Positions 7,738-17,847 are shown, numbered from the stretch's first letter. The stretch is DNA of 64,000 nucleotides from Micromonospora chalcea (GCF_002926165.1 NZ_MAGP01000080.1:1-64000); one strand, 5' to 3'. A program made the numbers and translations. Notes: a model not told the origin generated them from the sequence alone.

Positions 7738-9155
7738 CACTCCCGCATACCGGCCGGGCGCTGGCCGACGCCGCGCCCGTGCCGTACTGGCTGGACCGCC
7801 CGGAGCGGCCCGACCCGCTGCCGCCGCTGTCCGGCTCGCACACCGCCGACCTGCTCGTGATCGGCGGCGGGTACGCCGGACTGTGGACCGCGCTGCTCGC
7901 AAAGGAAGCCGACCCGGACCGGGACGTGCTGCTGGTCGACGCGGGCACGTGCGGCTGGGCGGCGTCCGGGCGCAACGGCGGGTTCTGCGCCGCCTCGCTG
8001 ACCCACGGGCTCGTCAACGGCGTCGAGCGGTTCCCCGGCGAGATCGGCGAGCTGGAACGGCTGGGCCGGGAGAACCTGGACGCCATCGCCGCCACCGTGG
8101 CGAAGTACGACATCGACTGCGACTTCGAACGCACCGGTGAGCTGGCGGTGGCGGTCGAGCCGTACCAGCTCGACGGGCTCGCCGCGGACGCCGAGCTGGC
8201 CCGCCGGTACGGCCACGACGTGCGGCTGCTCGACCGCGACGAGGTACGCGCCGAGGTGGCGTCGCCGACGTACCTGGGCGGGATGTGGGATCGCGACCGG
8301 GTGGCGCTGCTCGACCCGGCGAAGCTCGCCTGGGGACTGCGCCGCGCCGCGCTCGACCTGGGCGTACGCGTGCACGAGCACACCCGCGTCACCGGCCTGG
8401 CCAACGGCGGCGCCGCGCTGCGGGCCACCACTGCGGGCGGCGCGGAAGCGGCGCCCGGCACGGTACGGGCGCGGCAGGTCGTGCTGGCCACGAACGCGTT
8501 CCCGCCGCTGCTGCGCCGGCTGCGCTCCTGGATCGTGCCGGTCTACGACTACGCGCTGATGACCGAGCCGCTGACCAGGGCGCAGCGCGACGCGATCGGC
8601 TGGCGGCACCGGCAGGGGCTCGCCGACACCGGCAACCAGTTCCACTACTACCGGCTCACCGCCGACAACCGGATCCTGTTCGGCGGCTACGACGCGATCT
8701 ACCACTACGGCAACCGGGTGGCGCCCGCGCTGGAGCAGCGCGAGGCCACCTTCACCACGCTCGCCTCGCACTTCTTCACGACGTTCCCGCAGCTCGCCGA
8801 TGTGCGCTTCAGTCACCGCTGGGGTGGCGTCATCGACACCTGCACCCGGTTCTGCGCGTTCTTCGGCACCGCGTACTCCGGACGCCTGGCGTACGCGGCC
8901 GGGTTCACCGGGCTCGGCGTGGGCGCGACGCGATTCGGCGCCCGCGTGACGCTCGACCTGCTCTCCGGCACCGACACCCCGCTGACCCGGCTCGACCTGG
9001 TGCGCCGCAAGCCGCTGCCGTTCCCGCCGGAACCGGTCCGGTCCGTGGGCATCAACCTCACCCGCTGGTCGCTCGCCCGCGCCGACGCGCGCGACGGACG
9101 GCGCAACCTCTGGCTCCGTACTCTCGACCGTCTTGGACTGGGGTTCGACTCCTGA
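7734..9155 (+). CDS. FAD-dependent amine oxidoreductase, second DAO/PuuB-like
   Basis: 473 residues; ATG overlaps the permease stop (ATGA). FAD-binding GGGYAGLW lies near residue 43, followed by the SGRNGGFC motif and a DAO-type C-terminus (GFTGLGVGATRFGA). It resembles the oxidoreductase at 39-1418 in fold and motif order but is clearly diverged, so the locus has two paralogous oxidases. The PuuB-like class oxidises gamma-glutamylputrescine or related amines. With an importer ahead and agmatinase behind, it probably acts on an imported amine or its product. Substrate unproven. Confidence 0.82.
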   Translation: MTLPHTGRALADAAPVPYWLDRPERPDPLPPLSGSHTADLLVIGGGYAGLWTALLAKEADPDRDVLLVDAGTCGWAASGRNGGFCAASLTHGLVNGVERFPGEIGELERLGRENLDAIAATVAKYDIDCDFERTGELAVAVEPYQLDGLAADAELARRYGHDVRLLDRDEVRAEVASPTYLGGMWDRDRVALLDPAKLAWGLRRAALDLGVRVHEHTRVTGLANGGAALRATTAGGAEAAPGTVRARQVVLATNAFPPLLRRLRSWIVPVYDYALMTEPLTRAQRDAIGWRHRQGLADTGNQFHYYRLTADNRILFGGYDAIYHYGNRVAPALEQREATFTTLASHFFTTFPQLADVRFSHRWGGVIDTCTRFCAFFGTAYSGRLAYAAGFTGLGVGATRFGARVTLDLLSGTDTPLTRLDLVRRKPLPFPPEPVRSVGINLTRWSLARADARDGRRNLWLRTLDRLGLGFDS

Positions 9156-10357
9156 TGCGTATCCTCCTCGTCGGCGCCGGTGGCGTCGGCTCCGCAGCCG
9201 TATCCATCGCCGCCCGCCGTACCTTCTTCGAGCTCATGGTGGTCGCCGACCACGACCCGGCGCGGGCGGCGCGGGCCGTCGCCGGGCACGGCGACCGGTT
9301 CGTCGCCGCCACTGTGGACGCGTCCTCCGCCGACGCGGTGGCCGCGCTGTGCCGGGAACACCGGATCACGCACGTCCTGAACGCGGTCGACCCGCGTTTC
9401 GTCATGCCGATCTTCGACGGCGCGTTCGCCGCCGGGGCCGACTACCTGGACATGGCGATGTCGCTGTCCCGGCCGCACCCCGAGCGTCCCTACGCCCAGA
9501 CCGGGGTCAAGCTCGGCGACGAGCAGTTCGCCGTCGCGGAGCAATGGGCCGCCGCGGGGCGGCTCGCGCTCTGCGGCATCGGCGTCGAACCGGGCCTGTC
9601 CGACGTCTTCGCCCGCTACGCCGCCGACGAACTCTTCGCCGAGATCGACGAGATCGGGGTACGCGACGGCGCGAACCTGACGGTCGCCGGCTACGACTTC
9701 GCGCCGTCGTTCTCCATCTGGACCACCATCGAGGAGTGCCTCAACCCGCCGGTGATCTGGGAGGCCGGGCGCGGCTGGTTCACCACCGAACCGTTCAGCG
9801 AGCCGGAGGTCTTCGACTTCCCGGCCGGGATCGGCCCGGTCGAGTGCGTCAACGTCGAGCACGAGGAGGTGCTGCTCATCCCGCGCTGGGTCCAGGCGAA
9901 GCGGGTCACCTTCAAGTACGGCCTCGGCGCCGAGTTCATCGAGGTGCTGCGCACGCTGCACAAGCTCGGGCTCGACTCGACCGAGCCGGTGCGCGTACGC
10001 GGCGTCGACGTGTCGCCGCGCGACCTGGTGGCCGCCGCGCTGCCCGACCCGGCCACGCTCGGCGACCGGATGAGCGGCAAGACCTGCGCCGGCACGTACG
10101 TCACCGGCACCGGCCCGGACGGGCAGCCGCGCCGGGTCTACCTGTACCACGTGGTCGACAACGAGTGGTCGATGGCCGAGTACGGCCACCAGGCGGTGGT
10201 CTGGCAGACCGCCGTCAACCCGGTCGTCGCGCTGGAGCTGCTCGCCACCGGCGCCTGGTCCGGCACGGGCGTGCTCGGTCCCGAGGCGTTCCCGCCGACC
10301 CCCTTCCTGGACCTGCTCACCGGCTACGGTTCGCCGTGGGGGATGGAGGAACGATGA
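9155..10357 (+). CDS. Saccharopine dehydrogenase-like NAD(P) oxidoreductase
   Basis: 400 residues; ATG overlaps the previous stop (TGATG). The N-terminus is a Rossmann domain (ILLVGAGGVGSAA, residues 3-15), and the rest matches the saccharopine dehydrogenase / carboxynorspermidine dehydrogenase family, with GIGVEPGLSD at the domain junction. In that family such enzymes form or cleave secondary amines between an amino acid and an aldehyde or keto acid. Inside a polyamine operon it could act on a carboxyalkyl-polyamine or on an oxidase product. The role is inferred; general lysine metabolism is less likely because no lysine gene is nearby. Confidence 0.75.
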   Translation: MRILLVGAGGVGSAAVSIAARRTFFELMVVADHDPARAARAVAGHGDRFVAATVDASSADAVAALCREHRITHVLNAVDPRFVMPIFDGAFAAGADYLDMAMSLSRPHPERPYAQTGVKLGDEQFAVAEQWAAAGRLALCGIGVEPGLSDVFARYAADELFAEIDEIGVRDGANLTVAGYDFAPSFSIWTTIEECLNPPVIWEAGRGWFTTEPFSEPEVFDFPAGIGPVECVNVEHEEVLLIPRWVQAKRVTFKYGLGAEFIEVLRTLHKLGLDSTEPVRVRGVDVSPRDLVAAALPDPATLGDRMSGKTCAGTYVTGTGPDGQPRRVYLYHVVDNEWSMAEYGHQAVVWQTAVNPVVALELLATGAWSGTGVLGPEAFPPTPFLDLLTGYGSPWGMEER

Positions 10358-11367
10358 CCCGGTACGGCCCGATGTACGGCCCCGACATCACGTTCCTCGG
10401 CGTGCCGCCGTGCGCGGTCGAGGAGCCGGTCACGTACGCCGACGCGGACGTGGTGATCATCGGGGCGCCGTTCGACGGTGGCACCTCGCACCGGCCCGGC
10501 ACCCGGTTCGGGCCGTCCGCCATCCGGCAGGCCTGCTACCTGCCGCACGACGGCTCCCGCCCGTCGCTGGCGCTGCGCGTGGACGGGCTGAAGGACCTGT
10601 GCGTCTACGACGCCGGCGACGTGGAGATGTTCGGCGGCGACATCGAGCGTTCGCTCGCCGCGCTGGAGACCGCCGTGCACGCGGTCGCCGCCGCCGGGGC
10701 GATCCCGGTGGTCCTCGGCGGCGACCACTCCATCGCGCTGTCCGACGCCACAGGCGTGGCCCGGCACCACGGCCTCGGCCGGGTGTCGCTGGTGCACTTC
10801 GACGCGCACGCCGACACCGGGGACGTCGAGTTCGGTTCGCTGCACGGCCACGGCCAGCCGATGCGCCGGCTGATCGAGTCCGGTGCGGTACGCGGCGACC
10901 GCTTCCTCCAGATCGGGCTGCGCGGCTACTGGCCCGGCCCGGACACGCTGGCGTGGATGGCCGAGCAGCGGATGCGCTCGTACGAGATGACCGAGATCGT
11001 GGCGCGCGGCCTGGACACCTGTCTGACCGAGGCGTTCGGGATCGCGACCGACGAGTGCGAGGGCGTGTTCCTCTCCGTCGACGTGGACGTGGTCGACCCC
11101 GGCATGGCCCCCGGCACCGGCACGCCCGAGCCGGGCGGGTTCACCTCCCGGCAGCTGCTCGACGCGGTCCGCCGGGTCTGTTACGAGCTGCCGGTGGTCG
11201 GGTTGGACGTGGTCGAGGTCGCCCCGCCGTACGACCACGCCGACATCACCGCGTACCTGGGCAACCGGGTGGTGCTGGAGGCGCTCTCAGCGATAGCCCG
11301 CCGCCGCCACGACGCCGAAACCGGAACCCCGTGGAACCCCACCCAGCCGCTCCTGGATGACCGCTGA
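10354..11367 (+). CDS. speB: Agmatinase-like ureohydrolase
   Basis: 337 residues; ATG overlaps the previous stop. It has the ureohydrolase manganese ligands: GGDHS (D124, H125), DAHAD (D150, H152, D154) and SVDVDVVDP (D243, D245). The expected reaction is agmatine plus water to putrescine plus urea. Guanidinobutyrase and guanidinopropionase share these motifs, so the exact guanidino substrate is open. As last gene of the importer-oxidase operon it fits agmatine import or conversion feeding putrescine breakdown. Confidence 0.85.
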   Translation: MTRYGPMYGPDITFLGVPPCAVEEPVTYADADVVIIGAPFDGGTSHRPGTRFGPSAIRQACYLPHDGSRPSLALRVDGLKDLCVYDAGDVEMFGGDIERSLAALETAVHAVAAAGAIPVVLGGDHSIALSDATGVARHHGLGRVSLVHFDAHADTGDVEFGSLHGHGQPMRRLIESGAVRGDRFLQIGLRGYWPGPDTLAWMAEQRMRSYEMTEIVARGLDTCLTEAFGIATDECEGVFLSVDVDVVDPGMAPGTGTPEPGGFTSRQLLDAVRRVCYELPVVGLDVVEVAPPYDHADITAYLGNRVVLEALSAIARRRHDAETGTPWNPTQPLLDDR

Positions 11368-11385
11368 CTGGTAGGCCGGGATGTT

Positions 11386-11401
11386 TAGCCCGGGCTATAG
11401 T
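11386..11401 (+). promoter_or_regulatory. Operator palindrome overlapping the -10 of the toxin-antitoxin pair
   Basis: TAGCCCGGGCTA at 11386-11397 is a perfect 12-bp palindrome whose right arm runs into TATAGT (11396-11401), a good -10 box. The toxin ATG is at 11408, only seven bases after the -10, so the transcript would be leaderless or nearly so. The antitoxin's helix-turn-helix could bind here to shut off its own operon. Confidence 0.5.
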
Positions 11402-11407
11402 CAGGGC

Positions 11408-11800
11408 ATGGGTGCGGACGGGAAGCGCTGGTCGGTCCGGGTCACCGGAGAGGTCCGGCACTGGCTGCGCGACCTGCGGGACCACGACCCGGCGTCGTAC
11501 GAGAGCGTCCGGGTGGCGGTGGACAAGTTGGCCGAGGTCGGGCCGGGGCTGGGCCGCCCGCTCGTGGACACGCTGCGCGGAAGCAGTCTCCGTAATCTCA
11601 AGGAGTTGCGGCCCCGCTCCGGTCGGGACGTGGCTATCCGGGTGCTGTTCGTCTTCGATCCGTGGTCGCAGGCGGTCCTGCTGGTCGCCGGCAACAAGGC
11701 GGGCGACTGGAGTCGCTGGTACCGGCAGCACATCCCGGCGGCGGAGGTTGCCTACAAGGCTTGGCTCGACAGCGAGCGCGAGCGAAGGGGGGAGTCGTGA
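11408..11800 (+). CDS. RelE/HigB-like toxin (type II toxin-antitoxin)
   Basis: 130 residues, toxin-first order as in higBA systems. The basic fold is like the phage-derived Gp49/HigB family: an N-terminal RVTGEVRHWLRDLRD helix, a LRNLKELRP strand with basic residues and RVLFVFDPWSQAVLLVAGNKAG core strands. Such toxins are ribosome-dependent mRNA endonucleases. ATG at 11408 is taken because the promoter ends just upstream; an ATG at 11381 lies within the operator. The stop overlaps the antitoxin GTG by three bases. Activity is inferred from family and pairing. Confidence 0.82.
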   Translation: MGADGKRWSVRVTGEVRHWLRDLRDHDPASYESVRVAVDKLAEVGPGLGRPLVDTLRGSSLRNLKELRPRSGRDVAIRVLFVFDPWSQAVLLVAGNKAGDWSRWYRQHIPAAEVAYKAWLDSERERRGES

Positions 11801-12108
11801 CGGAGTTCTATCACTGGGACGAGGTCCGTGCCGAACTCGGCGGCGACGACGAGGCGTACGAGGCGGAGCGCGCCCGGACCGACGCCTGGGTGAGCGCGTT
11901 CCACCTGGCCGAGGAGCGCAAGCGGCTGGGCCTGACCCAGCGGCAGGTCGCCGAGATCATGGGGGTCACGCCCGGCCGGGTGAGCCAGATCGAGAACGGC
12001 GACCTCGACGTCAACGAGGTGGCAACGCTGAGCCGGTACGCCAATGCCCTCGGAGCCCGGCTGCGGATCATCTTCGACTACGGCGACGACCTCCGGCAGA
12101 TCGCCTGA
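11797..12108 (+). CDS. XRE-family antitoxin
   Basis: 103 residues, GTG start overlapping the toxin stop and preceded by a strong GGGGGGAG ribosome-binding site. The helix-turn-helix is at about residues 43-68 (LTQRQVAEIMGVTPGRVSQIE), a classic XRE/Cro core. The N-terminal 35 residues are acidic and probably wrap the basic toxin. It likely neutralises the upstream toxin and represses the operon through the palindrome before it. Confidence 0.85.
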   Translation: MTEFYHWDEVRAELGGDDEAYEAERARTDAWVSAFHLAEERKRLGLTQRQVAEIMGVTPGRVSQIENGDLDVNEVATLSRYANALGARLRIIFDYGDDLRQIA

Positions 12109-12127
12109 CCGGAGGCCGCCGACACGG

Positions 12128-12577
12128 TCAGGGGCGGGCGCAGCGGGGGCGCAGGCGTACGGGCTCGGTGGTTTCGGTGATCGAGTTGGGCTCGATCACC
12201 AGGCGGGCGATCGTGGTGGCCGGGCCGGGGCGGAACCTGCCCTGGTCGGCGGGGATGGTCGCGGTCCAGGTGCCGGCGGTGCGCTCGTCGGTGCACGCGC
12301 CGATCACGCCGAACCCGAAGCCGGTGACCGAGCCGCGCCGTACCCGCTGCTCCAGGTGCACCTCGATGTAGGCGAGGCCGCGCTCGGCGCCGCAGTCGAA
12401 CCGGCCGCCGACGGTGGCGGTGTGCGCCCGTACGTCGGCCGTGCCGAACCAGTTGACGGAGATGCTCGGAGAGGCCGCCGGGGCGGCGACGGCGGCGCCG
12501 GGTGAGAGCCCGAGCGTGGCGGCGGTGGCCAGGGCGGTGAGGCCGGCGGCGAGCACTGGCTGTCGGACCGGGTGCAT
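12128..12577 (-). CDS. Small secreted hypothetical protein
   Basis: 149 residues. A signal peptide is clear: a hydrophobic stretch from about residue 9 and AVA-AP near residues 29-33 as a cleavage site. The mature part is a small beta-rich domain with three cysteines (two near GRFDCGAE and GACTDE, one near the C-terminus). I do not recognise a family. ATG at 12577 has AGGAG seven bases upstream. It converges on the antitoxin gene with only 19 bases between stops. No function can be given. Confidence 0.7.
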   Translation of the reverse strand: MHPVRQPVLAAGLTALATAATLGLSPGAAVAAPAASPSISVNWFGTADVRAHTATVGGRFDCGAERGLAYIEVHLEQRVRRGSVTGFGFGVIGACTDERTAGTWTATIPADQGRFRPGPATTIARLVIEPNSITETTEPVRLRPRCARP

Positions 12578-12593
12578 GGGCGGTCTCCTGTCG

Positions 12594-12641
12594 GGCGGTG
12601 GGATGCGACTCCGAAGTGGACGGCGTCAGCATCCCACCGCC
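12594..12641. terminator. 13-bp inverted repeat between secreted protein and DUF779 gene
   Basis: GGCGGTGGGATGC (12594-12606) pairs perfectly with GCATCCCACCGCC (12629-12641) around a 22-base loop. It lies 34 bases past the DUF779 stop and just upstream of the secreted-protein start, both on the minus strand. It may terminate the aldehyde-dehydrogenase operon or serve as an operator of the next gene. No T-run follows. Confidence 0.45.
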
Positions 12642-12674
12642 GCGATGCCCGCGAGCTGCAAGATCTCGGACAGA

Positions 12675-13021
12675 TCAGCGGTTCAGGTGGGACCGGATGA
12701 GGAACCGGACGCCCTCCGGTGCCTCCAGGGAGAAGCCGCTGCCCCGGCCAGGCACCACGTCGACGGTGAGCCGGGTGTGCTTCCACAGGTCCCACTGGGC
12801 CTTCGACATCCAGAACTCCACCGGCTCGGGCACGCCGTCGACAGTCAGCGAGGCGAGCAGCACGTCCGAGCCGCCGGTGCGGAACTCACCGGCCGGGTAG
12901 CACATCGGGGCGCTGCCGTCGCAGCAGCCGCCGGACTGGTGGAACATCAGCGGGCCGTGCTGCCCCCGCAGCGACCGGATCAGGTCGGCCGCCGCGGGGG
13001 TCACTGTCACGGTGTCGCCCA

Positions 13022-13022
<1 letters not shown>
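12675..13022 (-). CDS. DUF779 protein, aldehyde dehydrogenase partner
   Basis: 115 residues. A cysteine-rich motif (QSGGCCDGSAPMC, C33, C34, C41) suggests metal binding and is typical of DUF779. Members of this family almost always follow an ExaC/AldB-type aldehyde dehydrogenase, as here, where the ATG overlaps the dehydrogenase stop (ATGA). Its biochemical role is not established; accessory function for the dehydrogenase is the usual inference. Confidence 0.88.
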
Positions 13023-14527
<1,505 letters not shown>

Positions 14528-14567
14528 GGGTACCTCCGCCGTCCGTCTGGGGTGGATGGCGGGCAGG

Positions 14568-15851
14568 CTAGTTTCCAGGACGTTGCAGGAACGTTGCGCG
14601 CGGCAGCGCGTACTCCTCGGCGAGCTGGCGGGCCCGCGCGAGCGCGAGCGGCCGGCGGGGCGCGCCCGGCGGCAGCGCCCGCGCCAGGGCCTGCCAAGCG
14701 GCCAGATCGTCGGCGCCGGCCGCCGTCGCGGTCCAGGCCGCGAGCAGCCCCGGGTCGCCGCCGGCCAGCACGGCGGCGCGCAACTGGCCGTCGACCAGGC
14801 GGCGCAGTCGCGCGACTCCCGGTGCGTCCGACAGGGGCAGCAGGGGCCCACGGTACGCGCGCAGCGCCGCCGCCGGATCGCCACGTTCCAGCAGTTCGGT
14901 GACGGTACGGAAGTCGGCGCGCACGGTCGGGCGCAGCCGGTACGGGCGGGAGTCGAGCAGCTCCTCGCCGAGCACGCGGCGCAGCCGGGACAGCTCGGCG
15001 CGCAGCGTGACCGGGTGCCGCCTGGCGTCGCCGTAGAGGTCGAGGCCGAGCTGTTCCCCGGTGCGCCCCTCGGGATGGTCGACGAGCAGCACCAGCAGCT
15101 CGCTGTGCCGGCGACCGAGCCGGATGCGCCGGCCGCCGACGCGCAGCTCCGCCTCGTCGCGGCCGAGCGCCGACACGTACGCGACGTCCGGCGCGGCGGG
15201 CGCGACGCCGGCCAGGAACGCCTCGGCGGCCCGGGCGGTGGCCCGGACCAGAGCCAGGCTCTGCGGGTTGGCCAGGTGGTCCCCGCCGGTGATGTCGACG
15301 GCGCCGAGCAGCGCGCCGCTGACCGGGTCGTGGATCGGCGCGGCGGCGCAGGTCCAGCGCTGCACCGGCCGCACGAAGTGCTCGGTGGCGAAGATCTGCA
15401 CGCCGTGGTCGACGGCGAGGGCGGTGCCGGGCGCGTTCGTGCCGGCGTGCGCCTCGTCCCAGCGTGCGCCCGGTACGAAGTTCATCCGCTCGGCGTGCCG
15501 CAGCACCCCGGGGTGGCCCTCCACCCAGAGCAGCCGCCCGGCGGCGTCGCAGACCGCCATCAGGTGCGCGCCGTCCTGCGCGATGCCGCCGAGCAGGTCG
15601 CGGAAGAGCGGCATCACCCGGGCGAGCGGGTGCGCGGCGCGGTACGTCTCCAGCGCGTCGTCGGTGAGGTCGACCGGCGCGGTGGCCTCCGGGTCGAGCA
15701 GCGCGGACCGCTCCCAGGAACGGGCCACCACCTCCCGGACCCGGCCTGATGTGGTGCCGGCGGTGAGGAACGCCTCGTGGGCGGCACCGACCTGCGCGAT
15801 CCGCTCCGCCGGATCCGCGCCGAACTCCAGGGCGAGCCACGGGTCAGCCAC
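14568..15851 (-). CDS. GAF-domain transcriptional regulator with SARP/OmpR-like winged helix
   Basis: 427 residues. The N-terminal half matches the sensor part of AcoR-type activators (VVARSWERS, a GAF domain at about 70-210 with [11 protein letters not shown] and [11 protein letters not shown]). The expected sigma-54 AAA+ domain is absent. Instead a winged helix like that of OmpR/SARP proteins follows (about 235-320, with [21 protein letters not shown]). It sits just upstream of the aldehyde dehydrogenase on the same strand and probably activates it. GTG at 15851 has a strong GGAGG five bases upstream. Confidence 0.75.
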   Translation of the reverse strand: MADPWLALEFGADPAERIAQVGAAHEAFLTAGTTSGRVREVVARSWERSALLDPEATAPVDLTDDALETYRAAHPLARVMPLFRDLLGGIAQDGAHLMAVCDAAGRLLWVEGHPGVLRHAERMNFVPGARWDEAHAGTNAPGTALAVDHGVQIFATEHFVRPVQRWTCAAAPIHDPVSGALLGAVDITGGDHLANPQSLALVRATARAAEAFLAGVAPAAPDVAYVSALGRDEAELRVGGRRIRLGRRHSELLVLLVDHPEGRTGEQLGLDLYGDARRHPVTLRAELSRLRRVLGEELLDSRPYRLRPTVRADFRTVTELLERGDPAAALRAYRGPLLPLSDAPGVARLRRLVDGQLRAAVLAGGDPGLLAAWTATAAGADDLAAWQALARALPPGAPRRPLALARARQLAEEYALPRATFLQRPGN

Positions 15852-16086
15852 CAGCGCCTCCTTCCACCCATCGTGACCCACCTCACGCCCGAGCGCCAAT
15901 GCGTGATCCGGGTCACTTCCGCGGTGCTCGCGCCGCCCGCGGACCGGACGAACGGCCCAGACGGCCGTACGCCGGTTGTCGCAGCGTGGCCCGCGTGGAG
16001 GATGGCTGCTGCGGACGCTTACAGAACCCTTAACTCCGGCCTGCGAAGGTGTGCCGGACGACGAGGGAAGACACGGGGAGCGCAAG

Positions 16087-16752
16087 GTGCGGGTGCTGGT
16101 GGCGGACGACGAGCGGCTCTTGGCGGACACGGTCGCCGAGGGGCTGCGACGGTTCTCCATGGCTGTCGACGTCTGCTACGACGGCGACGGCGCGCTGGAA
16201 CGGATCGGGGTCAACCGGTACGACGTGGCGGTGCTGGACCGGGACATGCCCGGCGCCACCGGCGACGAGGTGTGCCGGAGCCTGGCCGGGTCCGACGCCG
16301 GCACCCGGGTGCTGCTGCTGACCGCAGCCGCCGGCATCCGGGACCGGGTCGCCGGCCTCGGGCTGGGCGCCGACGACTACCTGACCAAGCCGTTCGCGTT
16401 CGCCGAGCTGGTGGCGCGGGTCCAGGCGATCGGCCGCCGGTCCACGCCGGCGCTGCCGCCGGTGCTGGAACGGCACGGCGTGGTGCTCGACGTGGCCCGG
16501 CACACCGCTACCCGGGACGGCCGCCCGCTCGGGCTGAGCCCGAAGGAGTTCGCCGTCCTGCACGTGCTGATGCGGGCCGGCGGCCGGGTGGTCAGCGCCG
16601 AGGAGCTGCTGGAACAGGCGTGGGACGAGTTCGCCGACCCGTTCACCAACGCGGTCCGGGTGACGGTGATGACCCTGCGCAAGAAGCTCGGCCAGCCGTC
16701 GGTCGTCCACACCGTGCCGAAGGCCGGCTACCGGATCGGCGAGCCGGAATGA
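16087..16752 (+). CDS. OmpR-family response regulator, VanR-like
   Basis: 221 residues. Receiver domain with acidic pair D7/D8, phospho-acceptor D51 (AVLDRDMPG), the LLLTA threonine and TKPF lysine; C-terminal winged helix (about 130-218, LSPKEFAVLHVLM, KAGYRIGEPE). GTG at 16087 follows GGGGAG. The stop overlaps the sensor kinase ATG. Because the next genes are a racemase fusion, D-Ala-D-Ala-ligase-family enzyme and VanX-type dipeptidase, a VanR-like role is inferred. Confidence 0.88.
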   Translation: MRVLVADDERLLADTVAEGLRRFSMAVDVCYDGDGALERIGVNRYDVAVLDRDMPGATGDEVCRSLAGSDAGTRVLLLTAAAGIRDRVAGLGLGADDYLTKPFAFAELVARVQAIGRRSTPALPPVLERHGVVLDVARHTATRDGRPLGLSPKEFAVLHVLMRAGGRVVSAEELLEQAWDEFADPFTNAVRVTVMTLRKKLGQPSVVHTVPKAGYRIGEPE

Positions 16753-17801
16753 GCCCCCGTCGCCGCATCCTGCTGGTCGGGCTGCTCGCCCTGCTCGCCG
16801 GGTTCTTCGTGCCCAACATGGTCAAGTCGCTGCTCGAACTGGTGTGGGGGCAGGCCCAGTGGTTCTGCGGCCTGGCCACCATCGGCGCGGTGTGCGAACC
16901 GGGCCGCCCGTTCGTCCCGCTGTTGCCGCTGCTGGTCCAACTGCTGGTGCTGGTGGCCGCCGGATTCGCGGTGTGGGGAGCGGCCCGCTGGTGCCTGCGC
17001 CCGGTGCGCGACCTGGCCGCCCCGATGGCGAACCTGGGCCCGCAGAACCTCGGTTACCGCATCCGGCATCGCGGCCGGGACGAGCTGGCCGGGCTCGCCC
17101 GCGCGATCGACGCGATGCTGGACCGGGTCACCGCCGGGTACGAGGGGCAGCGGCGGTTCGCCGCGAACGCCTCCCACGAGCTGCGTACGCCGCTCGCGGT
17201 GCAACGCACGCTGATCGAGGTCGGCATGGCGCAGTCGCTCACCGGTGAGCAACTGGAGCTGCTGACCGCGCAACTGCTCGCCACGAACGAACGCAACGAG
17301 CGGCTCATCGAAGGGCTGCTGGCGCTCAGCGAGAGCGACCAGGGCCTGCGGTCCTCCACCCCGCAACGCCTCGAACAGATCGTCAGCGGCGTGCTGGTCG
17401 CGTACGCCGACCGGGCCGCCGAGGCCGGCGTGACGGTCGAGACCCGGCTGTCGCCCCGGATCGTGACCGGCGAACGGGTGTTGCTGGAACGCCTGGTCAC
17501 CAACCTGGTGGAGAACGGCATCAAGTACAACCGCCCGGGCGGCCGGCTCGTCGTCACCGACGGCGAGGACCCCGCGCTGACCGTCACCAACAGCGGGCAG
17601 GCCGTGCCCGCCGAAGCGGTCGACGGGCTGTTCGAACCGTTCCGGCGCCTCGCCCGGGACCGGACCAACCAGGGCGGCGGCGCCGGGCTCGGCCTGGCCA
17701 TCGCCCGCTCCATCACCCAGGCGCACGGCGGCATCATCGCTGCCCGCCCAGGTGACGACGGCGGCCTGCGGGTCGACGTCCACCTGCCCCACGTGGGCTG
17801 A
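16749..17801 (+). CDS. Sensor histidine kinase, VanS-like
   Basis: 350 residues. Two membrane helices (about 6-30 and 58-80) bracket a short outside loop of roughly 28 residues with two cysteines (WFCGLATIGAVCEPG), which could form a disulfide and contact ligand. HAMP-like linker, then DHp with H143 in NASHELRTPLAV, an N-box (VENGIKYN) and a G-box (GGGAGLGLAI). The small extracellular loop fits a VanS-type sensor detecting a drug or lipid II at the membrane face. Ligand not determinable from sequence. Confidence 0.88.
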   Translation: MSPRRRILLVGLLALLAGFFVPNMVKSLLELVWGQAQWFCGLATIGAVCEPGRPFVPLLPLLVQLLVLVAAGFAVWGAARWCLRPVRDLAAPMANLGPQNLGYRIRHRGRDELAGLARAIDAMLDRVTAGYEGQRRFAANASHELRTPLAVQRTLIEVGMAQSLTGEQLELLTAQLLATNERNERLIEGLLALSESDQGLRSSTPQRLEQIVSGVLVAYADRAAEAGVTVETRLSPRIVTGERVLLERLVTNLVENGIKYNRPGGRLVVTDGEDPALTVTNSGQAVPAEAVDGLFEPFRRLARDRTNQGGGAGLGLAIARSITQAHGGIIAARPGDDGGLRVDVHLPHVG

Positions 17802-17831
17802 CCACCCCACATACGACTCCGGGAGCCGCCG

Positions 17832-17847
17832 TCGCGGCATCCCGCGA
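17832..17847. promoter_or_regulatory. Inverted repeat ahead of the van-like biosynthetic genes
   Basis: TCGCGG (17832-17837) and CCGCGA (17842-17847) form a 6-bp inverted repeat with a 4-base gap in the 116-base space between the kinase and the fusion gene. It could be an operator, or a weak hairpin separating regulatory and enzyme genes. Confidence 0.25.

Noticed and set aside
10354..11367. Guanidine hydrolase (GdmH) or arginase
   Set aside because: No nickel-chaperone genes nearby and the operon contains polyamine transport and oxidation genes, so agmatinase fits better.
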